A DNA stretch of 64,000 nucleotides. Origin: Tetrahymena elliotti 4EA. Taxonomy: Eukaryota > Ciliophora > Oligohymenophorea > Hymenostomatida > Tetrahymenidae. The stretch spans positions 309,484-373,483 of the forward strand of contig JH720366.1 in NCBI GenBank assembly GCA_000231825.2, written 5' to 3'. Positions 28,672 through 41,703 of the stretch are shown one piece after another. Every line of letters begins with the position of its first letter. Position 1 is the first letter of the stretch. Below the pieces are notes generated by a model. It did no database searches, had not been told where the DNA came from, and saw nothing but the letters and a program-made list of their open reading frames with translations. The position numbers and the translations under genes are program-made.

Positions 28672-31600
28672 TCAACTATAACTCTTTCCACAAAAGAGTT
28701 TTTTGTAAGATTAGACTAATTTTTCGCCACCTATATTATTAAGAATAGATTCTGTAATTATACCAGTTAATTATTCAGATCCATTATCAGAGTTTATATC
28801 CAACTTTGAGCATTTACCTCCAGTAAATGTAGAAATTTCTTAGAAATTTTCTTATGTCCCTTCATCTAAGTAAAAACTATGGACAGGAATTCCTTACTCT
28901 TTAAGTTTTTTTAATTCTTTTTTATAGTGAGTCATTTTAGAAAATTTACTCTCTAACCAATATTTATCCCCTCCATAATAGTTTCTATCTTTTTCTATAG
29001 CCTTTTTATCTTTAGCTGGAGCATCTCCTATTAAAATTACTTATGAGATTTTATTTAATTTATGCTCTTAATTAGCATGCCACAAACCGATTTCAATAGC
29101 TTCTTCATAATCACCACCACCTTAAGCTTTAACATTTTTGATAAATTCACGTAAATTATCTGGTTTTGATTCCCAAGTAGAGCTATTTAATATTCCTTCT
29201 ATTTTATTATCGTAATCTCTGTATACTGCAAATTACATCTGGAAGCAATCATCTTCAATTTTATTTTCATTAAGAACAGCAGAAGCTCTAAAGAACATTT
29301 ATTAGACAGTATCCTTTACCTTACTTAGAAGACCTCCCATAGAACCAGTAGCATCCATTAAACAAATTGTACGAGAATTAGAACTACTAAGAAGAGTAGC
29401 ACCTTTATTTTGTAAAATCAAAAGCTCTAATAACTCATCTTTACCTTCAGTACCTGAATTAAGACACTTAACTAACTTTTCTGCATTTTCATGCTCTTTT
29501 TTTGCTTTAGTTACACAAATATCTGTGTCTTTATATCTCATATCTGCTATTTTTTATCGAGATTCAGTCAGTTTATCATAAAAATTATTTTTTTCTCTCA
29601 TGTTAGTGATTTGTTAATTGTAATTAGAACCTAAGAATTTTTCCAAATCATTCTCTAATAAGACAAGGCTGACAGAGCCATCTTAACCTTAACGCGCTGT
29701 TCTACCAAGAATCTAGATTTCTTCTGAAGCTTCATCAGAAAAAAATGTAGAAATCACATGAGTACCTCCATTATTTACTACTGTTTAATCTCGGCATATA
29801 AAATCTGTTCCACGACCAAATACTTTACTTATAAAAGAAATTGAGCCACATGTTGTAGATTGTTTAATAAGCATATTTTTTTCTTACAACGAGCTTGAAA
29901 CCTATTCAGTTATTAATTTTACATTATTTTTAAGAGGTTCGATTTCAGAAGATTCATAGAAAGATTATAGCTTTTCTTTATTTTCAAAGAATACTAAAAT
30001 AGCTCTTTTATCTAATTTTTTATTAATTTAATCTATTAAAGTTTTATTATAATTATCCAAATTTTCTACATAAATATCCTCCTTTGTTGCAAATTTACGT
30101 TTATTTTCTCCAAAAACACTAGGGATAAATGTTTTATGTTAGATTTAATAAATTTCTTCAACAATTTTAGTTTCATATTTTGTAAGATTTTGTAATGTTC
30201 CTGTTACACCCATAATATACTTAAACTTGTGAGGGATTTCAGCATACGAAAAGCTACCACAACGTATACCAATGAAAGTATTTTCTTTTAATGTTGTTTA
30301 TGTAATCTTACCCTTTTCATATTCTTCATAGTGGGCAAATAATGTCTTGTAGCCATATGAGATATTAAAAGAAATTCCATCCTATTCTTTATATCCAATT
30401 CTTCCATCAGTTGTAACTTCATACTCATGCTCGTAATTTTGTAAATCTGCTATCAAATCTTTCAGTGCTTCATCAAGCAATTTTTACCATCCTTCAAATT
30501 TTTTACAGCAATTCTAGAATGCTTATGATTGCTTAGCTTTCTGATAAGTTAATTTATTATTCTTCTCTTTCCAAAGGAAAGTAATTAACTCTTCAATAGT
30601 TTCGTGCTTAAGACGAGCTAAAGGAGTATATACATTACCATAGAATTGTGTACTAAAAAATACATCAACTTCATCTATCAACAAAATTTTTGGTCTTTTA
30701 TTTTTGTTGGAGGCCTCTGTTTTTATAATAGGCTAATTTTCAATCAATTTAATTACTCTGTTACGAACATCACCTTCTTCGTTGATAATTTCTTCACAAA
30801 TTTTTGTAAAAGGTCCATAGTTTATATGTTGAATTAAATCTAGTTTTTCAAATATGGGTAAAAATGAATCATAATCTCTTTAGCTTAGATACTAACTATA
30901 GCAAGCACAACTAACATCTGCTCCTAATATAGCTAATATGGAAGTTGTAACAGCTAAAGTAACTGATTTTCCTTCGCCTGTACCAATTTCAATAAGATTA
31001 TTCCTTAATTTATCATCATTTATTATTTCGTTTTTAACAAAAACGCCTTTCACCCTCTCCACAAATTTTTTATTTTCTTTTATAGAATCATATCCTAGTC
31101 CAAGCATTCTTAGGATAGATATAATTTGCCCTGGATGAGGCTGTAACATAAATTCGTTTTATGAGTCTTATGATTTAGAGGATACATTTTCATTGTAGTA
31201 TTCAATGTTTTAAAATGACCACAAACTGAATATTAAGGATATTAATTTAGGAATACCCTTTTTAACGTTAGCATCCCAAATTAAATCTCCATTTTTGGCT
31301 TCTTACTTAAATTCTTTAATTTAACTCACTAAATTATTCAAAATATTTTCTTGAGATATTTTTTTTGACTCGAGTTATAATAAACAGTATTTCATAAGTT
31401 CTTAAAAACGCTATTTTATCTTATTATGTAAAGTTTCTAATCTTTCTTAACTCAAATCATTTCCCTTTATTTTATCAATAACATATTTAACCCCATGCTT
31501 TTATGTTTTTAAATTAAAAATAGCAATAGATTATCCTTTAAAAATAGTATGTTCAGATAAAAGAATCTTTCCTATTCCTTTAGGTTCTTTTTCAAGTATT

Positions 31601-34600
31601 GTTGCAATAATACCAACTGTAACACCTCCATCATTTTTTTATTTTAAAATTTAAAGCACATCACTAATTTTTTTATCAACTTCATTTTTAACTGAATAAA
31701 TATAATCTGCAATTCTCTTCATTTAGACAATGCTATCTGCAAATTATTAAGCGCCACTGTTTAAGTTAATTTACTTCGAATATGATTTTACTTTATCATC
31801 AATGTAGGTTTTCATTTTATCAGAACTTTATTAAACAACTTCTTAAACTTAAACTTTATGAATTTTAACTTCATTCAAATGTATCATATTTTAATATTTA
31901 AAATTTAAATCTTCTAATTCTTCTTTTGCTAAGTTTTCATTTTTTTCAATTATCTTGTTTACTTATTCCATAACTTCCTCTACTTTTTTCTTTATATTTT
32001 CATTGCAATCTTGATCATATTTTTCTAGATCCAAATTTTCTTTTTAGAAATGCTTTTTAACCTTCTTAGCATCTTCAAGAGCTTAGAGTTTAGCATTAAA
32101 AGATTTGTAATATTTGATTATTTAAGATACATTATCTTTTTTAAATTTAAATCCCTAAACATCTTCAAAAACATTCTTTAATTTTTATTGAGAATAATCT
32201 ATTGATTGTTCATAGGTTCTGCATTTAAGTATTTGCTTAAAGTTTTCATTCTTAAAATTTTCTGTACCCTTTTCTTTAAATAAAGCTTCATTCTTTACAA
32301 TTTCTTTAAATAGTTCATTTCTTTTTTCTAATAACTCTAAAGCTTCTGCTAATTTACTCATGCTTAAATTTTAAAGTGAATCTTCTTATTGCTCTTAAAT
32401 TGATTAGAAGTATTTAGAAAGTTCAGAGAATAATTCGTTAATTTCTTTTTTCAAATCTATATCCTTAGTCATGTTAGAATCTAATTTTAAGGAACAAAAA
32501 GTTGCAACTATCTCAAAATTGCTCTTAATTTCTTCTATCATATCTGATTTTGAATTTTATTTAATAAAATCAATTGATTTCAAAATTTTTTAAGTTATTT
32601 CTTTTTTTACTTCATCAGAAATTCCTTCAATTCCTACAATATCTTTGAAACTTTCTAATAAATTATTTAAAATTTTTGAGGAATCTATTATTTTTTTTAT
32701 ATCACCTTACACCAGATTTTCTTTAATTTCCAATTTGCATTTTTAGCATTGGTCAAAAATTTTTTTATCTACTTTTCTTTTAAAGTTATCCATTTTATTT
32801 TTTTCACATCTTTCACGGAATTTTTATAATTAATTAATGTCTTAACAAACTTTAATTTCTTCCAATTCTTTTTCATAAATATCTTCAGTTTTTTTAACAG
32901 CTTCTTTTTACTATTTTAATTCACCTTCTAAATAGAGTTTCATATCATCTGGTAGAAAATGTAAAGTTTGCTCAATCTATTAAATTTGTTCGTCTCTCTC
33001 ATGGGACCAAGCATCTTTCAATCCTTTGATCTATTCTCTAATTTTGGTATGAATATTTTCTTTAATTTTATTATAGGATTATGTATATTTTATGCTACGA
33101 TTTGCAACTTTTTTGAGTTTTTCTAAAATTTGTTTGGGCGGGGTAATTAAATATTTATCTTAAGGCATTAAAATATATTCATCTGCAATTTTATCAACAA
33201 TTTCTTCAATAGATTTTTATAATTGATCAACCTTTCTTGTTAATTTTACATCAACACATAAGTCTCCTAAAATTTGGCATATTTGTAAGACATTTTCTCT
33301 TTTATTTTCTGCTTCTTCAAAATCATTAGCTTCAATCAGAGCCTCAATACTATCAATATATTTTGAAATTTTCTCTTAAATAATTTTTTTTATTAATTCT
33401 AAATCTTTATCTATCTAAAATCTTGGTTATTTCGTACTAGATAATTGAATTTTTTCAGTTTATTCTTCTACATCTTCTTTTTTTTCCTAATCAGAATTAT
33501 TTTTAGGTGTAACTTCATTAAAAAATTAAGGAACATATTTCTTAGCATTATTGACTTTCCTTAAATTTTCAACAATAATATTCATATTTTCCATCTATTT
33601 TGCAAGATCACTGTTTAAAATGAGAGAAATAGATTTTCTTTTTGTGTTTTCTAAAATTTCTGTAACAGTAATGTTAACATTATGTCTAATTTATTCCATA
33701 GCTTTATTAGTCATATTATCATCTATATCTAACAACTCTCCTGCTACTTGCTAAAATTCGCATTTATCAATCAAGTTAAGAATAGTTTTATAAATATCTC
33801 TTATACCCTCAGTAAGTTTAGATTAATATTACTTGAATAGTTAATAGTAATTATTCTCTTCATTTATCAAAAAATCTAATTAAGTCAAAGCTTTAGCAAT
33901 GTCTAAATGAATCCTTACGCTTTAACCATTTATTGTACATTGATGCATTTATTCACGAAGCTCAATAAAATTTTATTAAATATTTTTTCTCCATTAATTG
34001 AGAAGCTCTCTTCCTTTAATAATTTCATATACTTTTGGATAAGGTTAAATGTCTATTATTTCCTATAAACTTGAAGCAAGCTATTATGAATATTAAAATG
34101 CTGCACTTGTTTCACCTGAAGAAATACTTTTGATTTTTACAAAATTACTATTTAGATCTTAACTAATATTCTCTACATACTTTTTCAAGAATTTATTAAC
34201 ATGATGCTATTATAATTTACTTGCATCTTCTCTAAGCATTCTTATTTTTTTACATTATTCAAGATAATTCAATGCATCTTCAACTAATTGACCATCTAAC
34301 TTTCCAAAAATATAATCCTACTCTATTTTTTCAGTCTCCTCTATTTTCTGTTCTAAATCATTTATTCTATCTATTAAAGATTTTATATTTTTAAATTCAT
34401 TTTTCTCAAGCAGGTCTTCTTTTTCAGCTTTTAGTTCCTCTGAATTAAGTAAAATTTAATATTTTTCTTTTACAGACTTCTCTCTCTACAATGCTTCTTA
34501 TTTAGAAATTAATTATCTTTATTAATCTTTTAATAATGCCCTCTCATTTAAATGTTAAACTTCTTACTCTACCTCCTCAAGATTTTAATCATTTTATTTA

Positions 34601-37600
34601 TAACTAGGCTAGTCCATATCTACATTCATTTATGGTATATTTTTTTCAATTAAACAAATTTCATCCTCTAATTTCTGTATTTTTTAGCAAAATTCATTAT
34701 AATCTTCAATTTTATTCTCTTTTAAATATTTAACAAGAGATAATGGGTTATTGTACTCCTCTTAAATTCCTTTTAATTTCTTTAACTATTACTTATGACT
34801 ACGAACTGCTTAGCTATCTAAGTTAAATGTTTTATTAATAAATTCGAAAACATCTGATGTCGATTTTTAAAACCTTTATTCAGCATTTTCACGATACTTT
34901 TACAACTATATAATTTTTTCTTCAAATGGACTCATAGCCTAAATTTGTGATACATAGTCCCATGATTTTTCTAAATTTTTATAGTTAATTAAATCCAAAT
35001 CCGTATCTTAAAGTTATTCAAATATAATTAGAGCATGCTTTATCAGATCATCATTGATGTTTTTCATTATTTCATTAAATGAATCTTCCCTAATACCATC
35101 CATCCATTATGCATCCACTAACTACTTTACACAACGATAGACTTTTTAGTAGTTAACACTTTAAGGAGAATGGTGGAATGTTGATAAAATCATTTCAGCA
35201 TCTCTTCTTACCTCTTACATTTTACCAAAAACTCTTTAAGTAGTTTGATGGAACAATTCTTATATTTTTTCAGAATGGTTTTATGAATCTTTTATCAATT
35301 TCATTTGATTGACTAGACCTTCAATATCTTTGAATGATTTTTCAGATTCACTATTAAGAATTTCATTAATTTCTTTACAAAGCTTTTCAAATTTTTTGAA
35401 AATTTTTTCATTTAAATCATTGATTATATTTTAAATCTTATCTACTGTAATATGCTCTCTTAATTCATATGTTTCTTTAACCTCAAGGAGCTATTAAATA
35501 ATTTCTTTTATTTTGTCTGAGCTTTCTTAGTTAAATTCATTTTTTAAAATAGGATCCGCTTGTGTTGTGATTTAAATTAATTGACTAATTAACTATTAAA
35601 TCAAACTGTTATATTACATTTATAGTTAATCATTATTGCAATGATCAGCATATTAAGTTATTTGTTAGTTTATATATGATAAATTTTCAGAAAATTCTTT
35701 ATAATTCTTACTCTTTAAAGCTCTTTCTGCTTTACTTATAATTTACTATTGTATTTATTGTATTTTATACTACAAATTATCATATTATTCTTATAGCTCA
35801 GGAAATTCACTTGCTAAGAGCTTTTAATTATCAAATTTATTTTTTTGTTAATTATATTCTTTAATAGTATTTTCATTCAATCCTGTATTTATTTCGTATA
35901 TAAAAGACTTTAAATTTTAGATTAATGACTCAGAGGAGAACAAATCATTTCCCATATGACTTACTCTTAATTGATCTATTTCCTTAAATTCGTAAATGCA
36001 CTTTTTGTATTCTTTTATATCCTCTATACTTAAACTATTATTTTTTTTAAGATTTCTGTTAAATTACTCAGTAATTTTTTAATAGTTTTGGTTTAAATTG
36101 CTTTTTATGTATGAGATACTTTCTTCATAAATATTTTTTAATTATTTTTAATTCAGTGTTTAAATCAAATATAGCATATCGTCTAGTTTATGTTTTATTA
36201 AAAGAAAATCATTTCTTTTTGTAGCTGATATAATGCTTGATTTGTGTAAATTAAGTTGATCACGTATAACTTCCTTTGATTTGTCAGTAATTGATACAAT
36301 AAAGACTTCATTTGGATTTTTTATTGGTTTTTATTATAAAATATATCTGATACAATCTGATGGTTTTCCTCTCAAAGCATCAACTTTTTAACCTGGATTT
36401 TCAGCCATATTTTCAAAAAGAGATACAAATTATTGGTCATGATTTTCATTTGGATCTTTTTAAATAGCTGTAAATATAGATTTTAACAAAGCAGAAATTC
36501 CTTCAATACTTTTATCATTAAATTTTGTATAAAGATATGAGAAAGATCTTAAATGTTCTTCTACTTTATTAATAAGCCCTACAAGAGTACGGGCTAATGT
36601 TCTAATACCTTCTCCTCTATCTCCAATACTTTGGTTGCTAGCAAGGATAATTGGCCTTACACTCTTACAACCTTGTATAGCTTATACAATACCTATTCCA
36701 TTAGCTATATCTACTTCTGCACCGGCCGTATCACCAAAACCAGGAGTATCACAAATAATTAAAGATTACTCTTTTAACATTCCTAAATTTTTAGTATTTA
36801 CATTTACAGCTGTTAAGAATCTAGTTTCAGATACAGCAAATGGACTTACTATTATTTTTTTTAAGTTAATATCCTTTATTCTTTCAACAACAGGACCAAT
36901 ATATTATAAGATATCACCTCCAGGAAGCGATACCTATTACATCTTCATTTCAGAACCTGCTAAGAAATGTATAGTTGTGGATTTACCAGCACCAGTACCT
37001 CCAAGTAGCAATAAAATGTCTTTGTTTTCAATCTGTTTTGCAGAATCCTCTGTTTTTTTGATTAAGCGCTTTAGTTCAAAAATGTTAAGTGGCCTCAAAA
37101 ACTTCAAAAGCTATTAAGCATAACTATAAATTTCTTATAAATTTAAATTGTTAATTGAATATTTAATAGAACTAATTATAGATTTAGAATTCTCAGTCAT
37201 TAAATCTTCAACCAAAAGTAACCTTTGTATTATTTCAATCTGTTATGACAATTATACTAAGTTAGTTTTAGTATCTTCATTACCGCTCGGCGTGTTTCCT
37301 TACAAATCAATTATTTAGTTAATAAGGATAAGTATTTACTTCTCTACACATTCTGGATATTACAGTATATCTTCTTAAAGTGAAATTTATTCCTCAAGAA
37401 GCTGTTTCAAGCTATCTTGTTGATTTGGTATTTCTTAGTTTTAATCAGATTTGTAAAGACCTCTTTAAGAGTAAGTTGTTTCAACTTATTCACTTTATTT
37501 AAATTCTATCTTTTATTCTTCTTCTTAACTTTGATTTTGATAATTCTAAATTTATTGGTAAATATTTTACAATTTTTGAACTTATTCTAAGAACTCTTTT

Positions 37601-39984
37601 CTCTCTTTAACTAGCTTAGCTCTTTTATTTTTCTCAAAATCTAAGATATCTTGTTTTATAAAATTAATTTCATTTTCTAGCAAATCACCACTTTCAAGTT
37701 CAATATCTTTCAATCCTTATTCAAGTTATTATTTTAGCTCATTTAATTTGGTTTTTTCTTGATTATCCTTATCAACTTCTAACTTTTAATAAATTTCATA
37801 TAAATTTTCTAGCTTTTTAAGAGATTTTTGTCTTAATAATGCTTAATTATTTTTTTTTTATACTAAAAGTGTTTAGATCTCCTCTTTTTTTCTCTTTATT
37901 TCACTTTCTAATTAATCACCATTTTCAAGGTCCACCTCTTTTAATCCATTTTCTAATTATGATTAAAGACCAAAGTTTTTATCTTTACTCTCATTTTAAC
38001 TCGAATTGTTGATTTATTAATAAATTTTATACAAATTTTCTAGCTTTTCAAGAGATTGTTATCTTTATAAAACTTATTTATCTCTCTTTTATTATTTAAG
38101 TGTTTAAATTATCTCTTTTTTTGTTATAATTTCACCTTCTAATAAATCACCACTTTCAAGCTCAATATCATTTAGTCCTTATTTTAGCTACTGCTTTAAT
38201 TCATTTAATTTTCTTTATTCATCATCATCCTTAAAATTTTACAACTCTTCAAAAATTTTATATAAATTTTCAAGCTTTTCAAGAGATTTTTTTCTTTACA
38301 AAGCTAAAGTGGCCCTATTTTATTTTTCTAATTTTTAGATTTAATCTCTTTTTAAAGTAATTTCACTTTCTAACTAATCACCACTTTCAAGGTCTATGTC
38401 TTTTAATCCATTTTCTAGTTATTTCTGAAGGTTGGAAATTTTTCTACTTTCTTCACCATCATCTTGATAAATGTGGTTAATTTGTTAATAAATTTGATAC
38501 AAATTTTGAAGGTTCTCTAGTGATTTTTTTCTCTCAGAGGCTTTTTTCATTTTATTTGACTTTTCAAGTAGTTAAATATCATTAATTTTTTCTTTGATTT
38601 CATTTTCTAGCTAATCTCCAGTTTCAAGTTCAAGATCTTTTAAGCCTTAGTTTAAAGATTTCTGTAGTTCATCAAGTCCTTTCTATTTTTAATCCGCTAG
38701 AGATGAGCTGGTAACACCAGTTTTGTTACTATTTTTATTTTTTTCATCATCATCATCATGTTAAAATTGGATAAGTTGTTAATAAATTTGATACAAATTT
38801 TGAAGGTCCTCTAGCGATTTTTTTCTCTATTAGGCTTTGTTCATTTTATTTGATTTTTCTAGTAACTACACCTCGTTAATTTTTTCTTTGATTTCATTTT
38901 CTAGCTAATCTCCACTTTGAAGTTCATGATCTTTTAAGCCTTAGTTTAAAGATTTCTCTAATTTGTCCAGTTCTTTCTGTTTTTAATCAGCCAGAGATGA
39001 ATTGGTAACATCAGTTTTGTCATTCTCTTTACTTTTTCCATTATTTTCATTAGCATTTTCTTGTTAGATGCGATTAATTTGTTAGTAAATTTGATACAAA
39101 TTTTGAAGATTCTCTAGTGATTTTTTTCTCTCTGATGCTTTGTTCATTTTATTTGACTTTTCTAGTAGCTAAACTTCGTTAATTTTTTCCTTGATTTTGT
39201 TTTCTAGCTAATCTCCACTTTCAAGTTCATGATTTTTTAAGCCTTAGTTTAAAGATTTCTGTAATTAGTCTAGTTCTTTCTGTTTTTAATTAGCCAGAGA
39301 TGAATTGGTAACACCAGTTTTGTCACTATTTTTACTTATTTTATCATCATCTTGTTAAAATTGGATAAGTTGTGAGTAAATTTGATACAAATTTTGAAGG
39401 TCCTCTAGAGATTTTTTTCTCTATTAGGCTTTGTTCATTTTATTTGACTTTTCTAGTAGCTAAACTTCGTTAATTTTTTCCTTGATTTCGTTTTCTAGCT
39501 TTTCTAGCTAATCTCCACTTTCAAGTTCATGATGTTTTAAGCCTTAGTTTAAAGATTTCTGTAGGTTATCAAATTCTTTCTATTTTTAATTAGCCAAAGA
39601 TGAATTATTAACATCAGTTTTGCCACTATTTTTACTTTTTTCATCATCGCCATCATCATCTTGTTAGAATTGAATAAGTTGTTAGTAAATTTGATACAAA
39701 TCTTGAAGGTTCTTTAGAGATTTTTTTCTCTATTAGGCTTTGTTCATTTTATTTGACTTCTCTAGTAGCTAAACTTCGTTAATTTTTTCCTTGATTTCAT
39801 TTTCTAGCTAATCTCCACTTTCAAGTTCATGATCTTTTAAGCCTTAGTTTAATGATTTCTCTAATTTGTCCAGTTCTTTCTGTTTTTAATCGGTTGAAGA
39901 TGAATTCCTAATGTCTGCCTTATCACATTCATGTTGAGATGTGATCTTTTAGATTTAATGACTATCAGTTTATCTGAAATCCAT
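28672..39984 (-). CDS. Giant GTPase / coiled-coil / SecA-like motor / vWA protein, copy B (longest)
   Basis: One apparently intronless code-6 frame of 3771 codons; start, P-loop, SecA and vWA landmarks and TGA stop are in the same phase. It begins MDFRQTDSHQ. Order as in copy A: N-terminal repeats (residues about 40-810), GTPase with GGTGAGKST near 995 and DTPGFGD, about 1900 helical residues, SecA-type motor with GTGEGKS near 3001, LLIDEVD near 3104, GVTGT near 3259 and GRTARQGQDGS, then vWA with MDATGSM near 3544. It ends CGKSYS. It is about 414 residues longer than A, almost all from extra N-terminal repeats. The motor and vWA parts are nearly identical to A and D, which points to recent duplication or gene conversion. 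Function is unknown. Confidence 0.85.
37590..39960 (-). repeat. Expanded N-terminal repeat array of copy B
   Basis: Equivalent points lie at about 37809, 38040, 38271, 38508, 38802, 39105, 39396 and 39705. The first steps are 231 bases (77 residues) as in the other copies. The last four are 294, 303, 291 and 309 bases (97-103 residues), owing to a longer Asp/Asn/Ser/Lys-rich linker. The long units are very alike at DNA level, for example the recurrent 'tttgatacaaattttgaagg' and 'ttagtttaaagatttct', so this block spread recently. Confidence 0.9.
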
Positions 39985-40382
39985 ATTTTTCTTATTAGTT
40001 TTTTTTTAGTCTTAGAAATTTTTTTTACTATTTTATTTTATTTAAGAATTAACAAAATAATCTTATTCTTTTTAAATTATTTATAAATACTAAACCTACC
40101 TCTTCATCATTTTTTGTATTTTTAATATAAATAGATATTTTGAAAGAAACTTAAGGGGGTATCTAGATAAATTAGAATATATTGTTTAAATATTCTAAAT
40201 ATTTGTTAAAAAAAATCTATTTAAATTAAATTGTTATCAGAATTAATTATAAAGTATTAAAAGTCAAATATTCTAAAAATTTATAGAGAAAATTTATTTT
40301 TAAATAGTTAAAACCGATATTATAAAAATAAAATAATATTAGTTTAGTTATTCAAGAACAAAATTTAAAAATAACTATTAAA

Positions 40383-40527
40383 ATTCTAGACTTTTCATAG
40401 AATTATTACACTTACCTTTTCAAAAATAAAATAATAAGTGAATAAAATATTTTCATAAATATCTTTCTTAAAACTTAAAACTCTACTTTTCTTTTTAGCA
40501 CAATTCATAGATGGATGACATTTTTCA
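40383..40527. repeat. Spacer direct repeat, copy 1
   Basis: Diverged partner of 41304-41450, about 921 bases away. Shared landmarks in order are 'attctagactt', 'aaaaataaaataat', 'agtgaataaaa' and 'catagatg...gacattttt'. Confidence 0.65.
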
Positions 40528-40560
40528 ATTAATTATTACAATATTATGAAAAAGAAAGTA

Positions 40561-40610
40561 TGACATAGTCAAAATTTCTAAATAATGACATAGTCAAAAT
40601 CTCTAAATAA
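40561..40610. repeat. Two tandem 25-base units
   Basis: Two adjacent 25-base copies, each beginning 'tgacatagtcaaaat', differing at one position (40561-40585 and 40586-40610). Confidence 0.9.
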
Positions 40611-41303
40611 CATTAGCAAAAAAAATATGAAAGATACTTCATATATTAGATATTTAGTAATAGAAGTAGTAATCAAAAAGTAGCAATTTTAGTTCTTAAA
40701 TATCAGTGATTTTAAGTTTTTATTTTTCCGAAATCATTAAATAAGTATAGAACTTTGGTTTTTTATTTTACATTGGAACTCAAAAGAAAGGTAACGAGAA
40801 ATTATGGTAATTACCATACATTTTTAGAATAAGTTCTTAAAGTAAGTTATTATCAGGTGAATTAGAAATTAGAAGATATTAAAATTTAAATATTCTAAAT
40901 ATATTTTAGAATAAAGACTATTTAAATTCAATTGTTATCAGGATTCAAAAGAACCTTACATATTCTAAATTTTTTTAGAATAAAATCTTAATAAATTATT
41001 AACAAACTAATTAGATATTTTAAATGTTTTAGTATACGAAAAATTAAAAAGGGAATATTTGAAAAAATCATAAAAACAAATATTTTATAAAAATAAAAGT
41101 ATTTAGATTACTCTTTTCAGTTTTAAAACAATTTTAAATAAAAAATTAAATTATAAAATGTAAATTCAAACTTTATTAATTTTGTCTTTGAAGATTTATA
41201 AGCACTTTTGTAAAGCAATATTGATATAAAATTTTGATTTAGGCTTGAAATGTTTTGGATATGGTTTATCTTTAAACTAAATAAATAAATATTTTTAGAA
41301 AGG

Positions 41304-41450
41304 ATTCTAGACTTGAGATAGAATATTTCCACTTATCTTTTCATCAAAAATAAAATAATTAGTGAATAAAAATATTTTAATAAATATGATTCATAAGAAA
41401 CTTTAAACTAAGATCTGTTTTTGAACAAAAATCATAGATGACATTTTTTT
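41304..41450. repeat. Spacer direct repeat, copy 2
   Basis: Diverged partner of 40383-40527. The pair suggests a segment of roughly 0.9 kb in the B-C spacer was tandemly duplicated and then drifted. Confidence 0.65.
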
Positions 41451-41703
41451 AAAACTTTAAAAATAAAGTGATGATATCTTAATAAATTAAAAATTATATC
41501 TATCAATTATTTAACTGAATTTATAAAAGAAAACAATTTAAAATGTCAAAAATAATATCCTTTTAATTAATTAAGAACAAGCTTATCTTAAAAATTATTT
41601 TAGTAAATATATTTATTGAAATGATTATTATTCAAAAGCGTACACCAGATGTAAAAATACAAAATAAAATTTAAAAAACGATGATGGAGTTTTTTTACTT
41701 TTT

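Larger units (their letters stand above)
39985..41703. other. Spacer between giant copies B and C, with internal duplications
   Basis: AT-rich 1.7 kb upstream of copy B and downstream of copy C; it should contain the copy B promoter and the copy C 3' UTR. No gene was recognised. It holds the direct duplications listed separately, plus scattered short motifs such as 'aattgttatcag' near 40230 and 40936. Confidence 0.55.

Noticed and set aside
38480..39960. Regular ~300-base repeats as a CRISPR or satellite array
   Set aside because: The repeats are in frame and encode coiled-coil units of copy B, and the setting is eukaryotic.
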